This document shows positions 24,546 through 37,000 of a stretch of 64,000 nucleotides of DNA, piece by piece. Where the stretch lies: the NCBI GenBank assembly GCA_958510875.1, contig OY294067.1, forward strand, positions 30,430,912-30,494,911. The letters run 5' to 3'. The notes beneath the pieces were generated by a model that saw only the letters and a program-made list of their open reading frames with translations, had not been told where the DNA came from and ran no database searches. A program made the translations under genes and the position numbers. Origin of the DNA: Endomychus coccineus. Lineage: Eukaryota > Arthropoda > Insecta > Coleoptera > Endomychidae. Positions within the stretch are counted from its first letter, which is position 1. Every line of letters starts with the position of its first letter.

Positions 24546-24847
24546 TCTATCCTATACAGAAAATTCTGATTCTTCATCAAAATAGGTATCCTTCACATAT
24601 TTTGGTACCGTAAGTGAAAGAATTGCAGACATTTTATAGAAACAAAATCTAAAAGTTAGCTTCAATCCTCAAAATAAATTGTCCTCTTTTTTGTTCAATG
24701 CTTAAGATGAAACAAATAAGTTTAAATAAACCTGGAGTATATAAATTAATCTTCAATTGTGGAAGCCGTTACTTTGTGATAGTTTATCATTTTAACGAAA
24801 TAATAAATAAAACTACTTTGTTTTACTATCACTGATATTTAATATAG

Positions 24848-24890
24848 TCGTTACTATAGTTTCAACACTTAACGTGTCATCTTCAGACGA
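24848..24890 (-). ncRNA. Hammerhead ribozyme motif, core intact
   Basis: On the minus strand: stem I TCGT, CTGAAGA (24880-24886), stem II GACAC/GTGTT with a GTTAA-type loop and one G-T pair next to the core, GAAAC (24859-24863), a TATA loop closed by C-G and A-U, GTA cleavage site, and stem I partner ACGA. All core residues are kept. GUA is a permitted NUH site; the weak stem II closing pair may reduce activity. Confidence 0.7.
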
Positions 24891-25179
24891 AAAATGAAAT
24901 CTACTATATATAGGTTAAAGAAGGATTACAAACAAATTTTATGGCTATAGGAAATAGTTCTAGGAAAAACCAGAGAGGGGTAATTGATTAGGTAATTCCG
25001 TGAAGACCTTAGTGGTGCGGGTATATTTACTAACGGACTTTAAATACTAAAATCAGGTTATTAATACATTGAAGAGATTACTATAATATAAATCTAGTTG
25101 ATCGCTTAGGATCTTATTATCATACATCTTCATTCCTTTGAAAATTTCCATTGACTCTAATATATTTAGTTTTGAAATT

Positions 25180-25665
25180 TTATCTTGAATATGTAAAATT
25201 TTGGACATTATTCAAATTAGGAAAGGTATGGCCTGTTTCTAAAATATGATTTGCAAATGAAGAATCGGTTTTATCATTTTTAAAGAAACGAAAATGTTCT
25301 TTATATCTAACTGCTATGTTACGGCAAGATCTACCTATGTAAAAACTATCACACTCTGAACAAGTTAGTTTATAAACTCCGGGTCTTTTAAATTTGTCAG
25401 TTTTATCTTTCGCATTGAACAGAATATGAGATAATTTGTTTGGGGGTTTAAAGCTGATGGTCAGGTTATGATGGGATAACATGTTTGCAATTTTTTCGCT
25501 TATAGGACCAAAATAAGTTAAAGAAACACATTTTAATGAGTTATCTTTGTATTTTATAAAGGGATAAATGCTATTGTAAATTATTTTTTGTCTTTTTCTA
25601 TTTATTAATTTAGAAACTACTTGAGAACCGAAACCGTTATTTGTAGCAGACTAAGTCATTCTTCT
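25180..25665 (-). pseudogene. Penelope GIY-YIG endonuclease domain
   Basis: The minus-strand frame has RPGVYKLTCSECDSFYIGRS, the GIY-YIG motif as G-V-Y and Y-I-G with the Cys pair typical of PLEs, followed by R..YKEHF and HILETGHTF. Upstream (about 25660-25490) is PLE linker sequence (KLINRKRQKIIYNSIYPFI). The nuclease motif looks intact, but the RT is missing, so the copy is 5'-truncated. Confidence 0.88.
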
Positions 25666-25708
25666 TTAACCTATATATAGTAGATATAACATTTGTTAAA
25701 TTCATTTT

Positions 25709-25752
25709 TCGTCTGAAGATGTCACGTTTAGTGTTGAAACTATAGTAACGAC
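25709..25752 (+). ncRNA. Hammerhead motif in inverted pLTR
   Basis: CTGAAGA (25713-25719), GAAAC (25736-25740) and GTA (25745-25747) are kept, and stem I TCGT/ACGA pairs. Stem II is weakened to CAC/GTG by a GTCAC change. Inverted counterpart of the motif at 24848-24890. Confidence 0.6.
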
Positions 25753-25817
25753 TGTATTAAATATCAGTCATAGTAAAACAAAGTAGTTTTATTTATTATT
25801 TCTTTATAAATTAATCT

Positions 25818-25995
25818 GTTTAAAGTGTGATAACTTTTACTTCGGTAGATCTAGTCGTAATACAAAAATTATGTATAAGGAACATTTTCGATCTTTTAGA
25901 CTTAATAAAACAGATTCATCTTTCTCTAACCATATTTTAGAAACAGGGCACTCTTTTCCAAATTTAGATGAAGTTAAAATTTTACATAAGCACTA
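25818..25995 (+). pseudogene. Second half of split GIY-YIG domain
   Basis: Reads CDNFYFGRSSRN, with F in place of I in Y-I-G, then MYKEHFRSFRLNKTD and HILETGHSFPNL. It continues the frame left at 24752 on the far side of the inserted PLE. Confidence 0.85.
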
Positions 25996-26245
25996 GAATC
26001 AATAGAAATTTTCAAAGGTATTAAAAATAATAAATAGATGTGAACTACAGCATTCTGTTTGATGTCTTGATAACGTAAAATTTCTGATAATCTTCTTGTG
26101 CCTTCCTAGTATACCTCCGCATTAAAATTTCCTTATCACAATATTAACTTTACCTCTTTATCCAATTTTAATTATACTATTCTAGCAAAGTATTTCTCCA
26201 ACTTGAACCCCACTTGTTAGCTGTGTCTTATATTGTACCATAAAT

Positions 26246-26289
26246 ATCGTTTGAAGATGACACGCTAGTGTCGAAACTATAGTCACGAT
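26246..26289 (+). ncRNA. Hammerhead ribozyme with one core substitution
   Basis: Stem I ATCGT/ACGAT is a perfect 5 bp, stem II GACAC/GTGTC is perfect with a GCTA loop, and GAAAC, the C-G closed TATA loop and the GTC site are present. The first core base is T instead of C (TTGAAGA at 26251-26257). Since that C pairs with G8 in the catalytic pocket, this copy is probably inactive or weak. Confidence 0.7.
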
Positions 26290-26431
26290 TTGTTTCCATA
26301 ATATATGTGATAAAAAACAAAATAAAAGTGTTTTATTTTATTATATCAATATGATAAATTATCACAAAGTAATGGCTTCCACCATTGAATGTTTGAAAAG
26401 TAAAAAAGATAATTAAATTCTGATTTTAGAA

Positions 26432-27205
26432 TAGAAAATATGATGCCCTAAGGTACATTTTAGGTAAAAGAGTAAAAAATTCTCATGTTTGCAATTGGTT
26501 CAAAGTGTTTGTTGGAAAAGACAATGGTCAGTAGTTTCTAAATTTACAATTATTTGGGTGATAATATTAGTTATTTTCTCCGTATGCGGCTCATTCAAAA
26601 GTTCTAAATAGTTTCATTGGAAAGCGTCGTACTCATTTGTTTTAAAAACTCGCTGCACGGAAGTAAATTCAATTTCCTTATACGTGTTTTTGGGATTATG
26701 ATCGAAATATTGCAAAACTCGGGCAAAAATATTATCGTCACAAACATTTCTGGCGATACCTTTTCGCGAAGTTAATGCATGTTTTTTGTCTCAAAGTGCT
26801 CTCGTCTAACAAATACCTTTGCAGCAGAAAAATGACGTCCAGGATATTTGTCGCGATACAACTGGACAGCTCTTCTACTATTTCGTTGAGCTTCACCAAA
26901 AACCAACAGCATTTCAACTTTTTCGTTATGTGTATACATTGTAAAAGGTCCAACAAGTTAACAATATGTATCGTAAGCAAACACGGTCGACAACTAACTT
27001 GACATATTCAAATTTTCTTTGTTTATGTCAATTGTTTTTCAAGGAAAACTTGATTTATCCCTGTTGGCGTTATTTCTTAAATCAGGCATTTTTTGACTTT
27101 GTAGCCCTGTAACTTTTGAGCTAAAATGGATTCCGACTATTTGTAACTCATAATTTTATCTATATTAGCTGAAAATGTACCTTAGGGCATCATATTTGCG
27201 ATCCT
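26432..27205 (-). mobile_element. Tc1/mariner-like remnant with terminal repeats
   Basis: AAATATGATGCCCTAAGGTACATTTT-type sequence near 26436 is repeated inverted near 27180-27205. In between, the minus strand encodes NEKVEMLLVFGEAQRNSRRA, then YRDKYPGRHFSAAKVFVRREHF near 26930-26770. This is the N-terminal helix-turn-helix of an insect Tc1/mariner-like transposase group. The catalytic part is absent. Confidence 0.65.
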
Positions 27206-28000
27206 AGGTTCAAAATGTGTTTTAATTTTGCCAAGTACGCCAACTTTGGATCATCCTGTATACTTTATGAAGTTTTGTTTTGTATGATGATCATAAACTA
27301 ATGAAATAAAATTATTGTTGTTTTGGAATTACGGTTTGGCAACTCTAGTTATCCAACATTATACAATGAATCACCTCGCTTATGAGTCAGTGTTCACCTA
27401 ATTTCTAGGACTTATTAGTTTAACATCGAAGTATGCTTACTCATAGTTGAAACATTTCAGTGTGGATTTTTGGAGGAAGGACGTAAGGCTTCCCAGGCTC
27501 TCCACCACTGTCATGGATGCGACTTGTTACTGCTTTTGCCTAATTTACAACAGCGGTGAACGGATTTTTATGCAATCGCGCTCGACTTGAGCGTTCTCGA
27601 TGCCAACTGCTCATGCCGAGTCTTGACCCTAGCCGGCAAACAGGAACTCCACCCTGCATTCCGATGTGCATTTACTAGTACCTTGAGACAACTTCACATA
27701 TCTGCATGTAATGATTAAATTAATAACCATCTCGGTACAGTTGCAACAAACATACTCTCTCTTAACTCACTTACATACTTGTTCATACGTAGCTAATAGC
27801 AGCATTTTGCCTAGTATTCAAACGTAGCAACGTTGAAACTTTTGCGTGAAATTGTGTATGCTTTTAAATGTGTTATGTCTGACACACTCAGACATGAGAC
27901 CAGTTGAATAACGAAATTGCATGGTTTGCTTAACTATGTTACCCTTTATGCCCTATGAAGTCCTCCACATCAACGCTTGATATTACCACCTACAGCGCTC
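27206..28000. other. No gene recognised
   Basis: 27455-27690 is GC-richer than its surroundings (for instance CTAGCCGGCAAACAGG) and may be an old LINE or other TE fragment, but I could not assign it. Confidence 0.3.
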
Positions 28001-28004
28001 ATGG

Positions 28005-28262
28005 TACGATCATGTGAGGTCCATTGCTAAAACCGCTTCACAGAAACTTGGTTTTTTCTTTCGTGCCAAGAGCTACTTTACATCCCAGTAGATCATCATA
28101 ATCTACAACGCAGAGATTCGCCTGGCCTGGAATACTATTCACGTGCTTGGAGTTCAGCTACTGAACCTCTTTGGTACTGTTCACATGAGAGCTATTTGTC
28201 TAATTGGTGATGTCACTCTTACCGAATCCTTGACCTCTAGAAAATCGTAGAAAGTTGGGCGA
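28005..28262 (+). pseudogene. LINE fragment related to 6500-6780
   Basis: Encodes VRSIAKTASQKLGFFFRAKSYF and following sequence, with the same order of blocks as the jockey/CR1-like element at 5588-7020. Stops and shifts throughout. Confidence 0.7.
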
Positions 28263-28264
28263 TC

Positions 28265-29290
28265 TCTTCTTTGTCTTCATAGATACAGAAGGGGTTTTTG
28301 GCAATACACCTCATAACGCAGTCAAAATAGCACTAGAAGACAGAGGAGTAGATAGCACATAAACCAAGTGGATGTCGCTACTAGAATAGCAGAGACAATA
28401 ATAGGATAAGAAATTGATTTCATCTGCACAAATAGACTATGTCCACAAGGCGGAGTAGTCTCCCACTGATGTGGGTTCTGGTCGACCTCGGCGTACATTG
28501 TCAGAGATGGCGATAACATAGTCATAACCGCAAGATCCAACTACGAAAATATTCCCTGCGACATAGTTCAGAGGTCTAGAATAATCTAAAGATTGGTTCC
28601 AATCGATGGTACTTAACGTCAACCCTAGCAAAATCACCCTAATTTCCTTTACAAAGAAAAGAAACCTTAACTTCAAAACCATCCAATTTTAAGGTAGCAT
28701 TATTGAAAGGAAGTCAGAAATCAAACACCTGGGACTCGCACTAGATAAAAACTCCTCTGGAACAACCGGGAAGAATAGATTACCAACAAAGACACAAAAG
28801 CCCTAATGGTATGCTGTAACTTTTTGGGAAAGAACTGATGATGTAATCCAATTACCCTAATGTAGATTTACATAGCAATAGCGAACCCGATCTTCACACA
28901 TGATGCAATGGTCTGGGGAATCAGAACAATTTTGCCTAGTACAAGGAAAAATCTATCGAAAATTTGGGAACTTGCCTGGAGCAATGAGAATAAGCCCAAC
29001 GGCTGCTATAGAAGTAATCCTAAACCTCACACTCCTCCATAAAATAATTGAGAGTATGGCGTTAAGGACAATTGGAGAGGGAATCACCAAACCTATCGAC
29101 CCCTACCTGTAAATTAGCAAACCTGAGATATGCCCCCAAACAAAATGATAAAAATGCAAGTATAATAGTATGGTTCATATTACACCGTTGACCTTCACTG
29201 CGATAAACCAACTGGCTGATTAAACGCAATTGTGTTGGTCACAACATCTTCCAACCGCAAGAAATGGGTGCAAGGTCGGCTTGAAAATAC
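28265..29290 (+). pseudogene. Decayed R1-like LINE reverse transcriptase
   Basis: Blocks in order: VKIALEDRGVDST, NRLCPQGGVVSH (RT motif C-P-Q-G-G-V), DNIVITARSNYEN, KHLGLALDK-type sequence near 28720, TKALMVCCNFLGK and TAAIEVILNLTLLH. These match the thumb and C-terminal order of an R1/I-type non-LTR element. The Y-A-D-D motif is degraded and the frame shifts many times. Confidence 0.75.
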
Positions 29291-30780
29291 ATATTGATTT
29301 ATTTTTATTTTGAATTAAAGATGCATTTTACACTAAAGGAAAATAATGGTCAGTGCTCATCGAAAATATCGACTGTCATTCCACCACAAGTGATTCGTTG
29401 TAGACAGACTAGACGAACTCAGGTTGGTACCCCTTCATTGTCACAGCCTTAATTTTTCTATCAGATTCTTTGCTCAGTGAGGTCTTCCCTGATGCATAGA
29501 ACCGACAAATTTCCAAGAAAAATTCGAAGGCTTATCTCCTCTTGCAAAATTCCATCGCTGGCTCTCAAAAATCCATGAGGAATCTAAAAACGCAATATAT
29601 ATATAACCGGTAGTTTCGCCATCCTGAAAATAATGCAGGAAAAAGACAATTTCTTACTTTAACTTAACTTTATTTTTCAAAATTTTTCAATACTAATAAA
29701 ATATAATTAAATTAATTTTTCCCTAAAATTAATAAAAATAAATACATTTATTTTAAATTTAAATCAAGAACATTTTAAAATAATTTTCAATATTTGAATA
29801 ATAACTAGTTAATTTATTTATTTTTTAAAATTAAAATCTAATAATTCCCTACAAAATATAATAAAATTTTATCCTTAATTATAATTATAAATAAATTTGT
29901 TATATTCAAAACCCATTAATATTTAATAAAATTATCGATGAAAAATTATAAAATTACACCTTTAAAATTTCAAATAAAAAACGATAAAGATGACTAAAAT
30001 TTACTTACCATTGATCAGAAAATACTTCATTATGGCTGTGTACAGATGTCAGATAGGCATCATCAGTAAGACGGAGTGAGACATAGCCGAACGGAGTCGC
30101 TTCTTGAATCGGCTTATATGACACAAAGGCATGTTCTCGTGTAGCTGCCAAATTGTAAATGCAATGCACTTTAAATTTTGATACAATCTAGATGTGAAAT
30201 TTACTGGCATCAAAATTCAATGTCATAGCTTGAGTCGTTTTCGAGTTATTGAGCAAAGCGGTCCGTCGAAATACTCGACGCTATTCACCTTGTTTCGCGA
30301 ACTGTTCGGTGCGCTATCTGGCCGATTGTAGAGAGCCTAGCTACCAAAGGTGATATCGATATCTTTTATACAACACAAGTGGCCGCCTCTTTCTATACAA
30401 CATAGGCATAAAAAGAGACTTTCTGGCGAACTGAATTTACTAGACAGGTGAGTCTTAAGTCTAAATTGGGAAATTTAAAGGTTAAGAGTAGGCTGTTCGT
30501 TATGTAGATTCTTAGCATTTTTTCTCACTCCGTCTTGACCCTTCGGGCATATGCGCAGTGTACTGAACAGAAAATACTTCTAATGTGCGTTTCAGACGGA
30601 ACATTCTGTACATAAGGAAATTTGATTGTGGTATAAAATACAATCTGAAGTAGTTTATCTTCCAACTTCTATTAGAGTTCCAAATAGTCTTCAACACATA
30701 CTTTTTATTGTTACAGTGTATGGGGTACGAAGAAGGTAGCACAATGCCCCAAAGTGGGGTAAGCTGAGAGCGATAGACCA
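29291..30780. other. AT-rich stretch, then sequence before Hr4
   Basis: 29640-29990 is almost pure A/T with no pattern that I can use. At 30070-30081 the motif GACGGAGTGAGA recurs inverted at 30523-30534, suggesting a short TE of about 460 bp. I could not identify a promoter or a 5' untranslated exon for Hr4 with confidence. Confidence 0.35.
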
Positions 30781-30782
30781 AA

Positions 30783-31040
30783 ATGGCCGCCGACATGAGG
30801 TCCCCAAACGTATCTGTTACTCCCATCAATGTGGAGGTTTACCAACCGGCCGCATCCGAACCACCGGACAGCTCAGATGCCGAGGTGGCGTGTATAGATT
30901 TCCACAGCAGCGTTCATATGAGAAACAAGAAACAGAGGGAAGTTTGCGATCCTTCACTACCTCCTAGGCCTATGTCGTGGGAAGGTGAATTATCCGATCA
31001 TGAGCGAGATATGTGCATCGACGAGGATAGCACGTCCCAG
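30783..31040 (+). CDS. Hr4: Hr4 coding exon 1
   Basis: 86 codons ending ..STSQ at a CCCAG|GTAGGT donor, phase 0. Start context ACCAAAATGG. Encodes the disordered, acidic N-terminus ([20 protein letters not shown]), a stretch conserved in insect HR4 as I recall it. Confidence 0.85.
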
Positions 31041-34000
31041 GTAGGTGAATTCAAACATATTATCCAAGTAAATAGTCCACTAGCTCTAGCCTTTTTTGAC
31101 ACTTTTTTTGGTGAACAAAATTTTAAGGTCGTTTTTTGTTTACGCTGTTGCCAACAAGAATTGCCGTAGACCGCCCCATCCCAAGACATGGCCATTTTTT
31201 TGCATTCTAAACAAAAACCTGTATGAAAAAATTATAGGAAATCAAATTTGTGACTCTTTTCAAAACGCGTCAAATTAAATCAGATAGAAGTTGAAAAAAA
31301 ATGATTTGGGCCTGCTGTAGGCCCATTTTTAATGTTTTTTGCATAAGTAAAATATTTTTTTTCCATTTGATTATCGGGTAATAAAAATATCATAAAACGA
31401 TAGCATTTCTTATATACTATCATATGAATTTTGATTATTTGCTATATTTCACAAGGGGCACCACAATCTGCAGCATTGATGTCATAAATAACCAATAAAT
31501 ATCCGGGTATAATCTTCGAAAGCAAGATGTAAAAAAGCAAGCTGCCCAAAGAAAGAAATGATTTCATACTTTGTTATTTTTACAACTAATTCACTTGAAC
31601 AATTTCCCTAAATAACTGCCGCGTCAAACCAGGTATATTCCATTTTAACAGTTGGCAACACATTACAGAGTTGCCGATTTAAACTGTCGAATTATTAAAT
31701 GGACTTGATAGCTCTCCCTGTTGATAGTTCATAATTCACCTAACTGCAATTCTACATACTTTTACGTGCTGTGTAAACTGCCTAACATTATAATAAAGAT
31801 TCTTGACCCAGGTATGAATTATGTATAAATTCTCGGGAAATAGGTCACATTAACACTTATGTTTTATATTTTAGTCTTTACGTACGTTTCGGTCTCACGA
31901 CCATCATCAGGAGACTTATTACTTCAATAACCTGATAACTTTGAACTAATTGTATTAACACAAAGCGTCCTTATCGCACCAATTTCGTTTAAATGCCAAC
32001 GTCGCCGAAACGAACAGAAACATGAAATCGAAATTATAACACAGCAATGTTATAGTATAATATCAAAAATCCACTATTTAGCAGAACTATCAACAAATAC
32101 GACCACATTTCATAAATCTCTACGAGAGACTAACAGACGAGACAATCTCAAGTATTTACTTTCGTACCAGATGTCACGATTTATTAGGTAATAAAATAAG
32201 GTCTGAGCTCTGAGAAATACTTTTAACAATTCTACCTAAAATAAACTTTTAACATTATATGGACGCAAGTAAGAATTTGCAAGAATATTAATTAATTAAA
32301 TTAGTATAAATATGACTTAGTGTTTGAACGTCAGTCCTATGATTTACAGATTTGGAGTCACGTTTTATGTGAATCATCTCCAGAATTGATCTTTTATAAT
32401 AATTGGTTTCCCTGGTTAAAATATTAACATTTTTATAATCGAATTGATGGTTATAATCAAAGCAATGTTTAGCAAGGGCGGTGGAAGTTTTTGTTTCTTG
32501 TGCTTACTTAAATATAAAACATAAGTGTTAATGTGACCTATTTCCCGAGAATTTATATATAAAACTGCCTAACGTAAAATTTTTCACATTAGTACATTAA
32601 ACTGAAAATTGCATGCAGTTTCTATTCCTTTTTGGGTAGTTGCAACTTTTAAAGCGACTACATATTGACTCATGTTCTGGGCTAGTTTACTTACGTGGGA
32701 TTTCCAATTCAGGTGACGGTCAATGAGTAATCCAAACACTTTCCGTTATCGACGGCATTTAGGGGGAATTAGTAAGAAAATTAAAATTTTCGATTTTCGT
32801 TTCATTTATATTCCAGACGGTGGTTTTCTTCCCCAAACTAAGTTGCTAAGCGGTTTTAGACTTTTCCATTTCGTGAGATGAACTTTCACTGAGAACCGTA
32901 GATGTTTCGTCTACGTATTGAATCAATTGCGGTTTCGTATTATTTGGTCGTTAATATGGAGCAAGAAAAGTAAAGGCCTCATAATTGATTCTTGCCGAAC
33001 TCCTATTTTTAATATTTGTTTGGATGATTTAAGTTAAATCCATTTGGTCGTAAGAATTCCCTTGAGAAAATCCCCGATTAGAGAATAAATAAGTGGCATT
33101 CAAACAATTTATATATAGATTCATTAATATATGAATAAAAAAGAATTAAAAAAAAACAGGAAGTTATAAGCAAAGCTGTGATGAATAACGGGGAACACAT
33201 CTTCATTCTAAGCTCATTGCTTTGAAATTTGTTAGTTTATGAGTTATTGAAGTAAACAACTAGTTTATGGTTTAACCAAAAGGAGAAAGCGATAAAAATC
33301 GTACGTTAGTGGCAAGAATGTATCCTGTAAGATGTCTTGGTAGAAGGCATTCTCGAGTTGGGTATTTTGAAAGGTTAAAGAATAATTGGAACGTAATGTG
33401 CCGCTCGATGAATGATTAATTAACATCATTATGTTCAGGCAATAAAAATTCAGAGACGTATCCAACGTAAATCAAACGAGTACCACCAACAGGATTTGAG
33501 AAAAATGTGTCACCAACATTACCAGTCGATAGTCAAAGCTTTATGGTGTGATATTCTGGGCAAATTCAATTGAAACTTTCGCATCTTCGTTTTCCAGAAT
33601 AAATGCCCTGAAGGATGATTGAGATCAAACCGACTGAAAGTTGTAGAACATACTTCAAAAGCTACATTTTTTGTATCCCCTACCTCTATAGTATTTGTAT
33701 CCAGGAACTTGAACCTCTTTGAGGGGCTAGGCCACAACAATGGAACAAATTAACTTATTATGTGACAGGATCAAATATACCTACCTGCAAAAAAGTAACA
33801 TATTGATTTCCAAGGCCTATGACAACCTCAAGGAATGTTTCAACAACTTCTTAACATGCTCGTGATGTGTGCTTTTATTATGTGAACTCAATCATTATCA
33901 ACTTTGAGATGACATTCTCATTCTTAATCAACTTAATTTAATTAGTTTTACATGTCTTCTATATTGTATTGCTTGTTTGTGTTTTCTATGCTCGACTAGA

Positions 34001-37000
34001 CTTTATACTATCTGCATATAGAGTGTTGCGGAAAATGAAATTGGTCCATTTTGGGGGGTGTTTCATATAAAAATTTCCATTCCCTAACAAGTTACAGCCC
34101 CTTGAACATTGAGGTTTTTCCACTTTTCTCCAAAATTGCTCAAATACAAAAAAAATCTTTCTTGGTAATAATAGTACTAGAAAAACTCTACTATTTTGAC
34201 ATATTGCGGTTTTTACACCTTTGTAGGAATGGGGAATGGAATACCCCTTCTACATCTATTTCCAGAACTCCTACACTATTGAACATTTTGCTTTGAATAA
34301 ATATTTCCGGTTCTCCGAATCCATATCAAAACTTTTTTATCTCCACACAAATTTGTTTCGTTTCCTTGTAAAAATAATAATTACAACTTATTCGGAGGAT
34401 CAAATAATTTTTCACATAATTATCGCAGTGTGATTTGACATGTCAACTGCTGCAAAGAAATAAAAAATTGTCTTGTCTTGTCATGACGCTTTAATTGTTT
34501 CATAATTGATCTGGGCCAAATATTTCCACTAATAATGGCAAGACAAATATGAACCTAATGCAGGTGGTCTGTTCGGAATTTTTTTATATGAACCCACCCT
34601 AAAATGAGCTCATCCCAATTTTATGTTCCGGAACTATTCCTGGAACATTCTGTATGAGGACTAATAATTGTTTACTAACTTACATAATCTACTTAATTAA
34701 TATCATGATGAAATTAAATATTGATTTCCTAGTCATTATCATGTACATCTTTAGATTTTATTGGAAATTTTAGGTATAGGAGTCCGTGGGGGGTGGGCCC
34801 AATTGTAGATCCGCTACGGGATATCATAATTGTTAAGTTGATATAGATTCAAAACTTTATTTTGAAAAATTATCAATGTTTGTTGTAGCCATTGTTAATT
34901 GCAATATTTTTGATTATATTCAAGTCTGAATTAAAATTATCATCAATCAGAGGGATGTTGCCTGGTTATGAATCAACACAGGAAATATTAAGCTATATAT
35001 GAAGTGAAACAGTTCTCAGGCGTATCATTTTTCAAGTTTATATTTGTATTTTATTCCATTTTGCTATAATTTTTTTGGAAGGCAGTGAATCCCATGACAG
35101 CGCTTGCTCACTCCACCGCCCATCAAGACTATTTGTCGTGAGTGAAAAATCTGAACTGTTGAAAATATCATATTCAAACTGGAATCAGAGTTAAGGATGA
35201 ACCGACAATCCAGCTATGAGGTATTCCTCTTCGAACTGCTTCTATTCGATCAAGATATTAGTTAAGAGCGAATTATCAACGTCATTATTATACTCTGCGC
35301 AGACCAAGTCCGAAGTGATCGTTTTGCCCTTTTCAAGGTAATCGATATGGACGATAACGTGTGCATCCCAAAAAACTGTCGCCATGACTTTGTTGGCCGG
35401 TAAACCCAATTTGGCCTTTTTCGGCTTCGCTTCGCCAGAACAAGTCCACTGTTTCGTCTGTTCTTTGGTCTCTGGTTTGTTGTGACGGATCCATGTTTTC
35501 TCCACGGTTACGAAACGGTGCACAAAGTTCTTCTAATCGCATTTGAACACTCATTTGAAGTTGTCACACGGTAGTGCTTGTTGTCAACAGAGAGCAAATG
35601 CGGCACCCATCTGGCAGATAGCTTTCTCATATTCAAAAATGTATTCAAAATGTTCAGTACCCGTTCGGCTGAGATGCCCATAGCCTCAGCAATCTCGTGC
35701 ACTTAAACTCGCCGATCGTCCAATATCATATCATGGATTTTATCGACGATTGGCGTTGTAACCTCAATTGGACGACCAGAATGTTCGTCGTCCTTTGTGG
35801 TCATACTACCACAACGAAAATCAGTAAACCACTTATGAATCGTTCCAATCGATGGTGAAGAGTCCCCATAATTTTTAACAAGCGATGCTTAAGTTTGCGT
35901 AATGTTTTTCCACGCAAGAAATGATGTTTAATCAAGACGCGGAATTCACTTTTTTCCATGTTTACAAAAATCTTCAAGGTTGCTTGCTTGCGATGGGTAT
36001 CAAAACAGAACTGAATGACATATCAGCCTGCAAATTTTAATGCGTTCTAGTTCAAGATGGTACATCACAAATGTCACATGTAATTTTCGATTGTGGCGCC
36101 ATCTGTTTTATTTTTCAGGGACTTTTCACCTTGAAGGGGTAAAAAATGTAAAACATCGTAACTTCCAAAGTATACAATTAATCGATTCGAAACATTTACA
36201 GTGAATTTAAGTTAATTTAAAACTGCTTATGCCCAAATTTCAAAAAAATCGTTCAACAAAGAACAGCAATGTAAACTTAAATTTACACGGTACTTTAACT
36301 GCTTATGACAAACGGCGATCAACAAAAGGTATGGTCTAAGTGCTAGGATACTCGGCTCCCACTCATTAGGCTCGGGTTCGATTCCCACAAATGGAAAATG
36401 TTTTTGTAATAACATTTTCTTGAAATACTAATTTTAATATTACTTATTTAGTTATGTAAAGAAAATGAAATAAATAATTTATTTCATTATCTTTACACAA
36501 ATGCGAAGAGTATCTTATAGAATGTGAAACAATTATATAAAAATCAGTAACCAAATCAAATGATTTGCGAAGATAATTTTGGCCACGCATAGTATTCATC
36601 TATTCTCCGAGCGGAAACACCAGTTTTTTTCTATTTAAATGTCTGTGCGGAAAAAAATGATATTACCTATGTTTTCTAAATGCTCTCTATTAATAATCAT
36701 TTTTTTCTAGGTTCCTGAAAATTTGTCCGTATCGCAGCAATCTAAACAAAATACAGTGAATCTAGATTCGAAGGAAAGTCCTGTATTAAGACTGAAGCAA
36801 CCTCCTATGGGGAACTACTCTCTGCACAGCACCCCGAACAATTCTCCCTTGCTCAGTCAACGACATCCAGTCACAGGAGTTCCCATTATAGGTCACAAGG
36901 ATATTATGCACAAAGCGTTAAACGTGCCGCCTACCCCCAGTCCAGACTCCGCGATACATTCGGCCTACAGTGTGTTCAGTTCGCCTAATCAAAGTCCGCT

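Larger units (their letters stand above)
24753..25804 (-). mobile_element. PLE unit inserted in another PLE, 13-bp duplication
   Basis: TATAAATTAATCT occurs at 24740-24752 and 25805-25817. The insert has a pLTR at its left end (24753-24900, the 3' end), minus-strand coding for the GIY-YIG domain (25665-25180), and an inverted pLTR piece at its right end (about 25680-25804). Removing the insert and one duplication rejoins the host GIY-YIG reading frame at the Leu-Ile of KPGVYKLI. Confidence 0.92.
23430..26390 (+). mobile_element. Penelope-like element, interrupted by a second PLE
   Basis: Plus-strand coding remains run in order: the RT N-terminal SPKLYGLIKYHK block (about 23685), the RT palm (23990-24190), thumb, the first half of GIY-YIG (KPGVYKLI near 24729-24751), a 1.05-kb insertion, then the second half of GIY-YIG (25818-25995), a 3' untranslated stretch and a pLTR. 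The pLTR holds a hammerhead-type motif and ends CACAAAGTAATGGCTTCCACCATTG at about 26387. Several stops and frameshifts make it non-functional. The 5' end is not clear. Confidence 0.88.

Noticed and set aside
33519..33740. Frame with [21 protein letters not shown] as a host gene
   Set aside because: Open for 73 codons but no start context, splice partners or family I can recognise; left unassigned.
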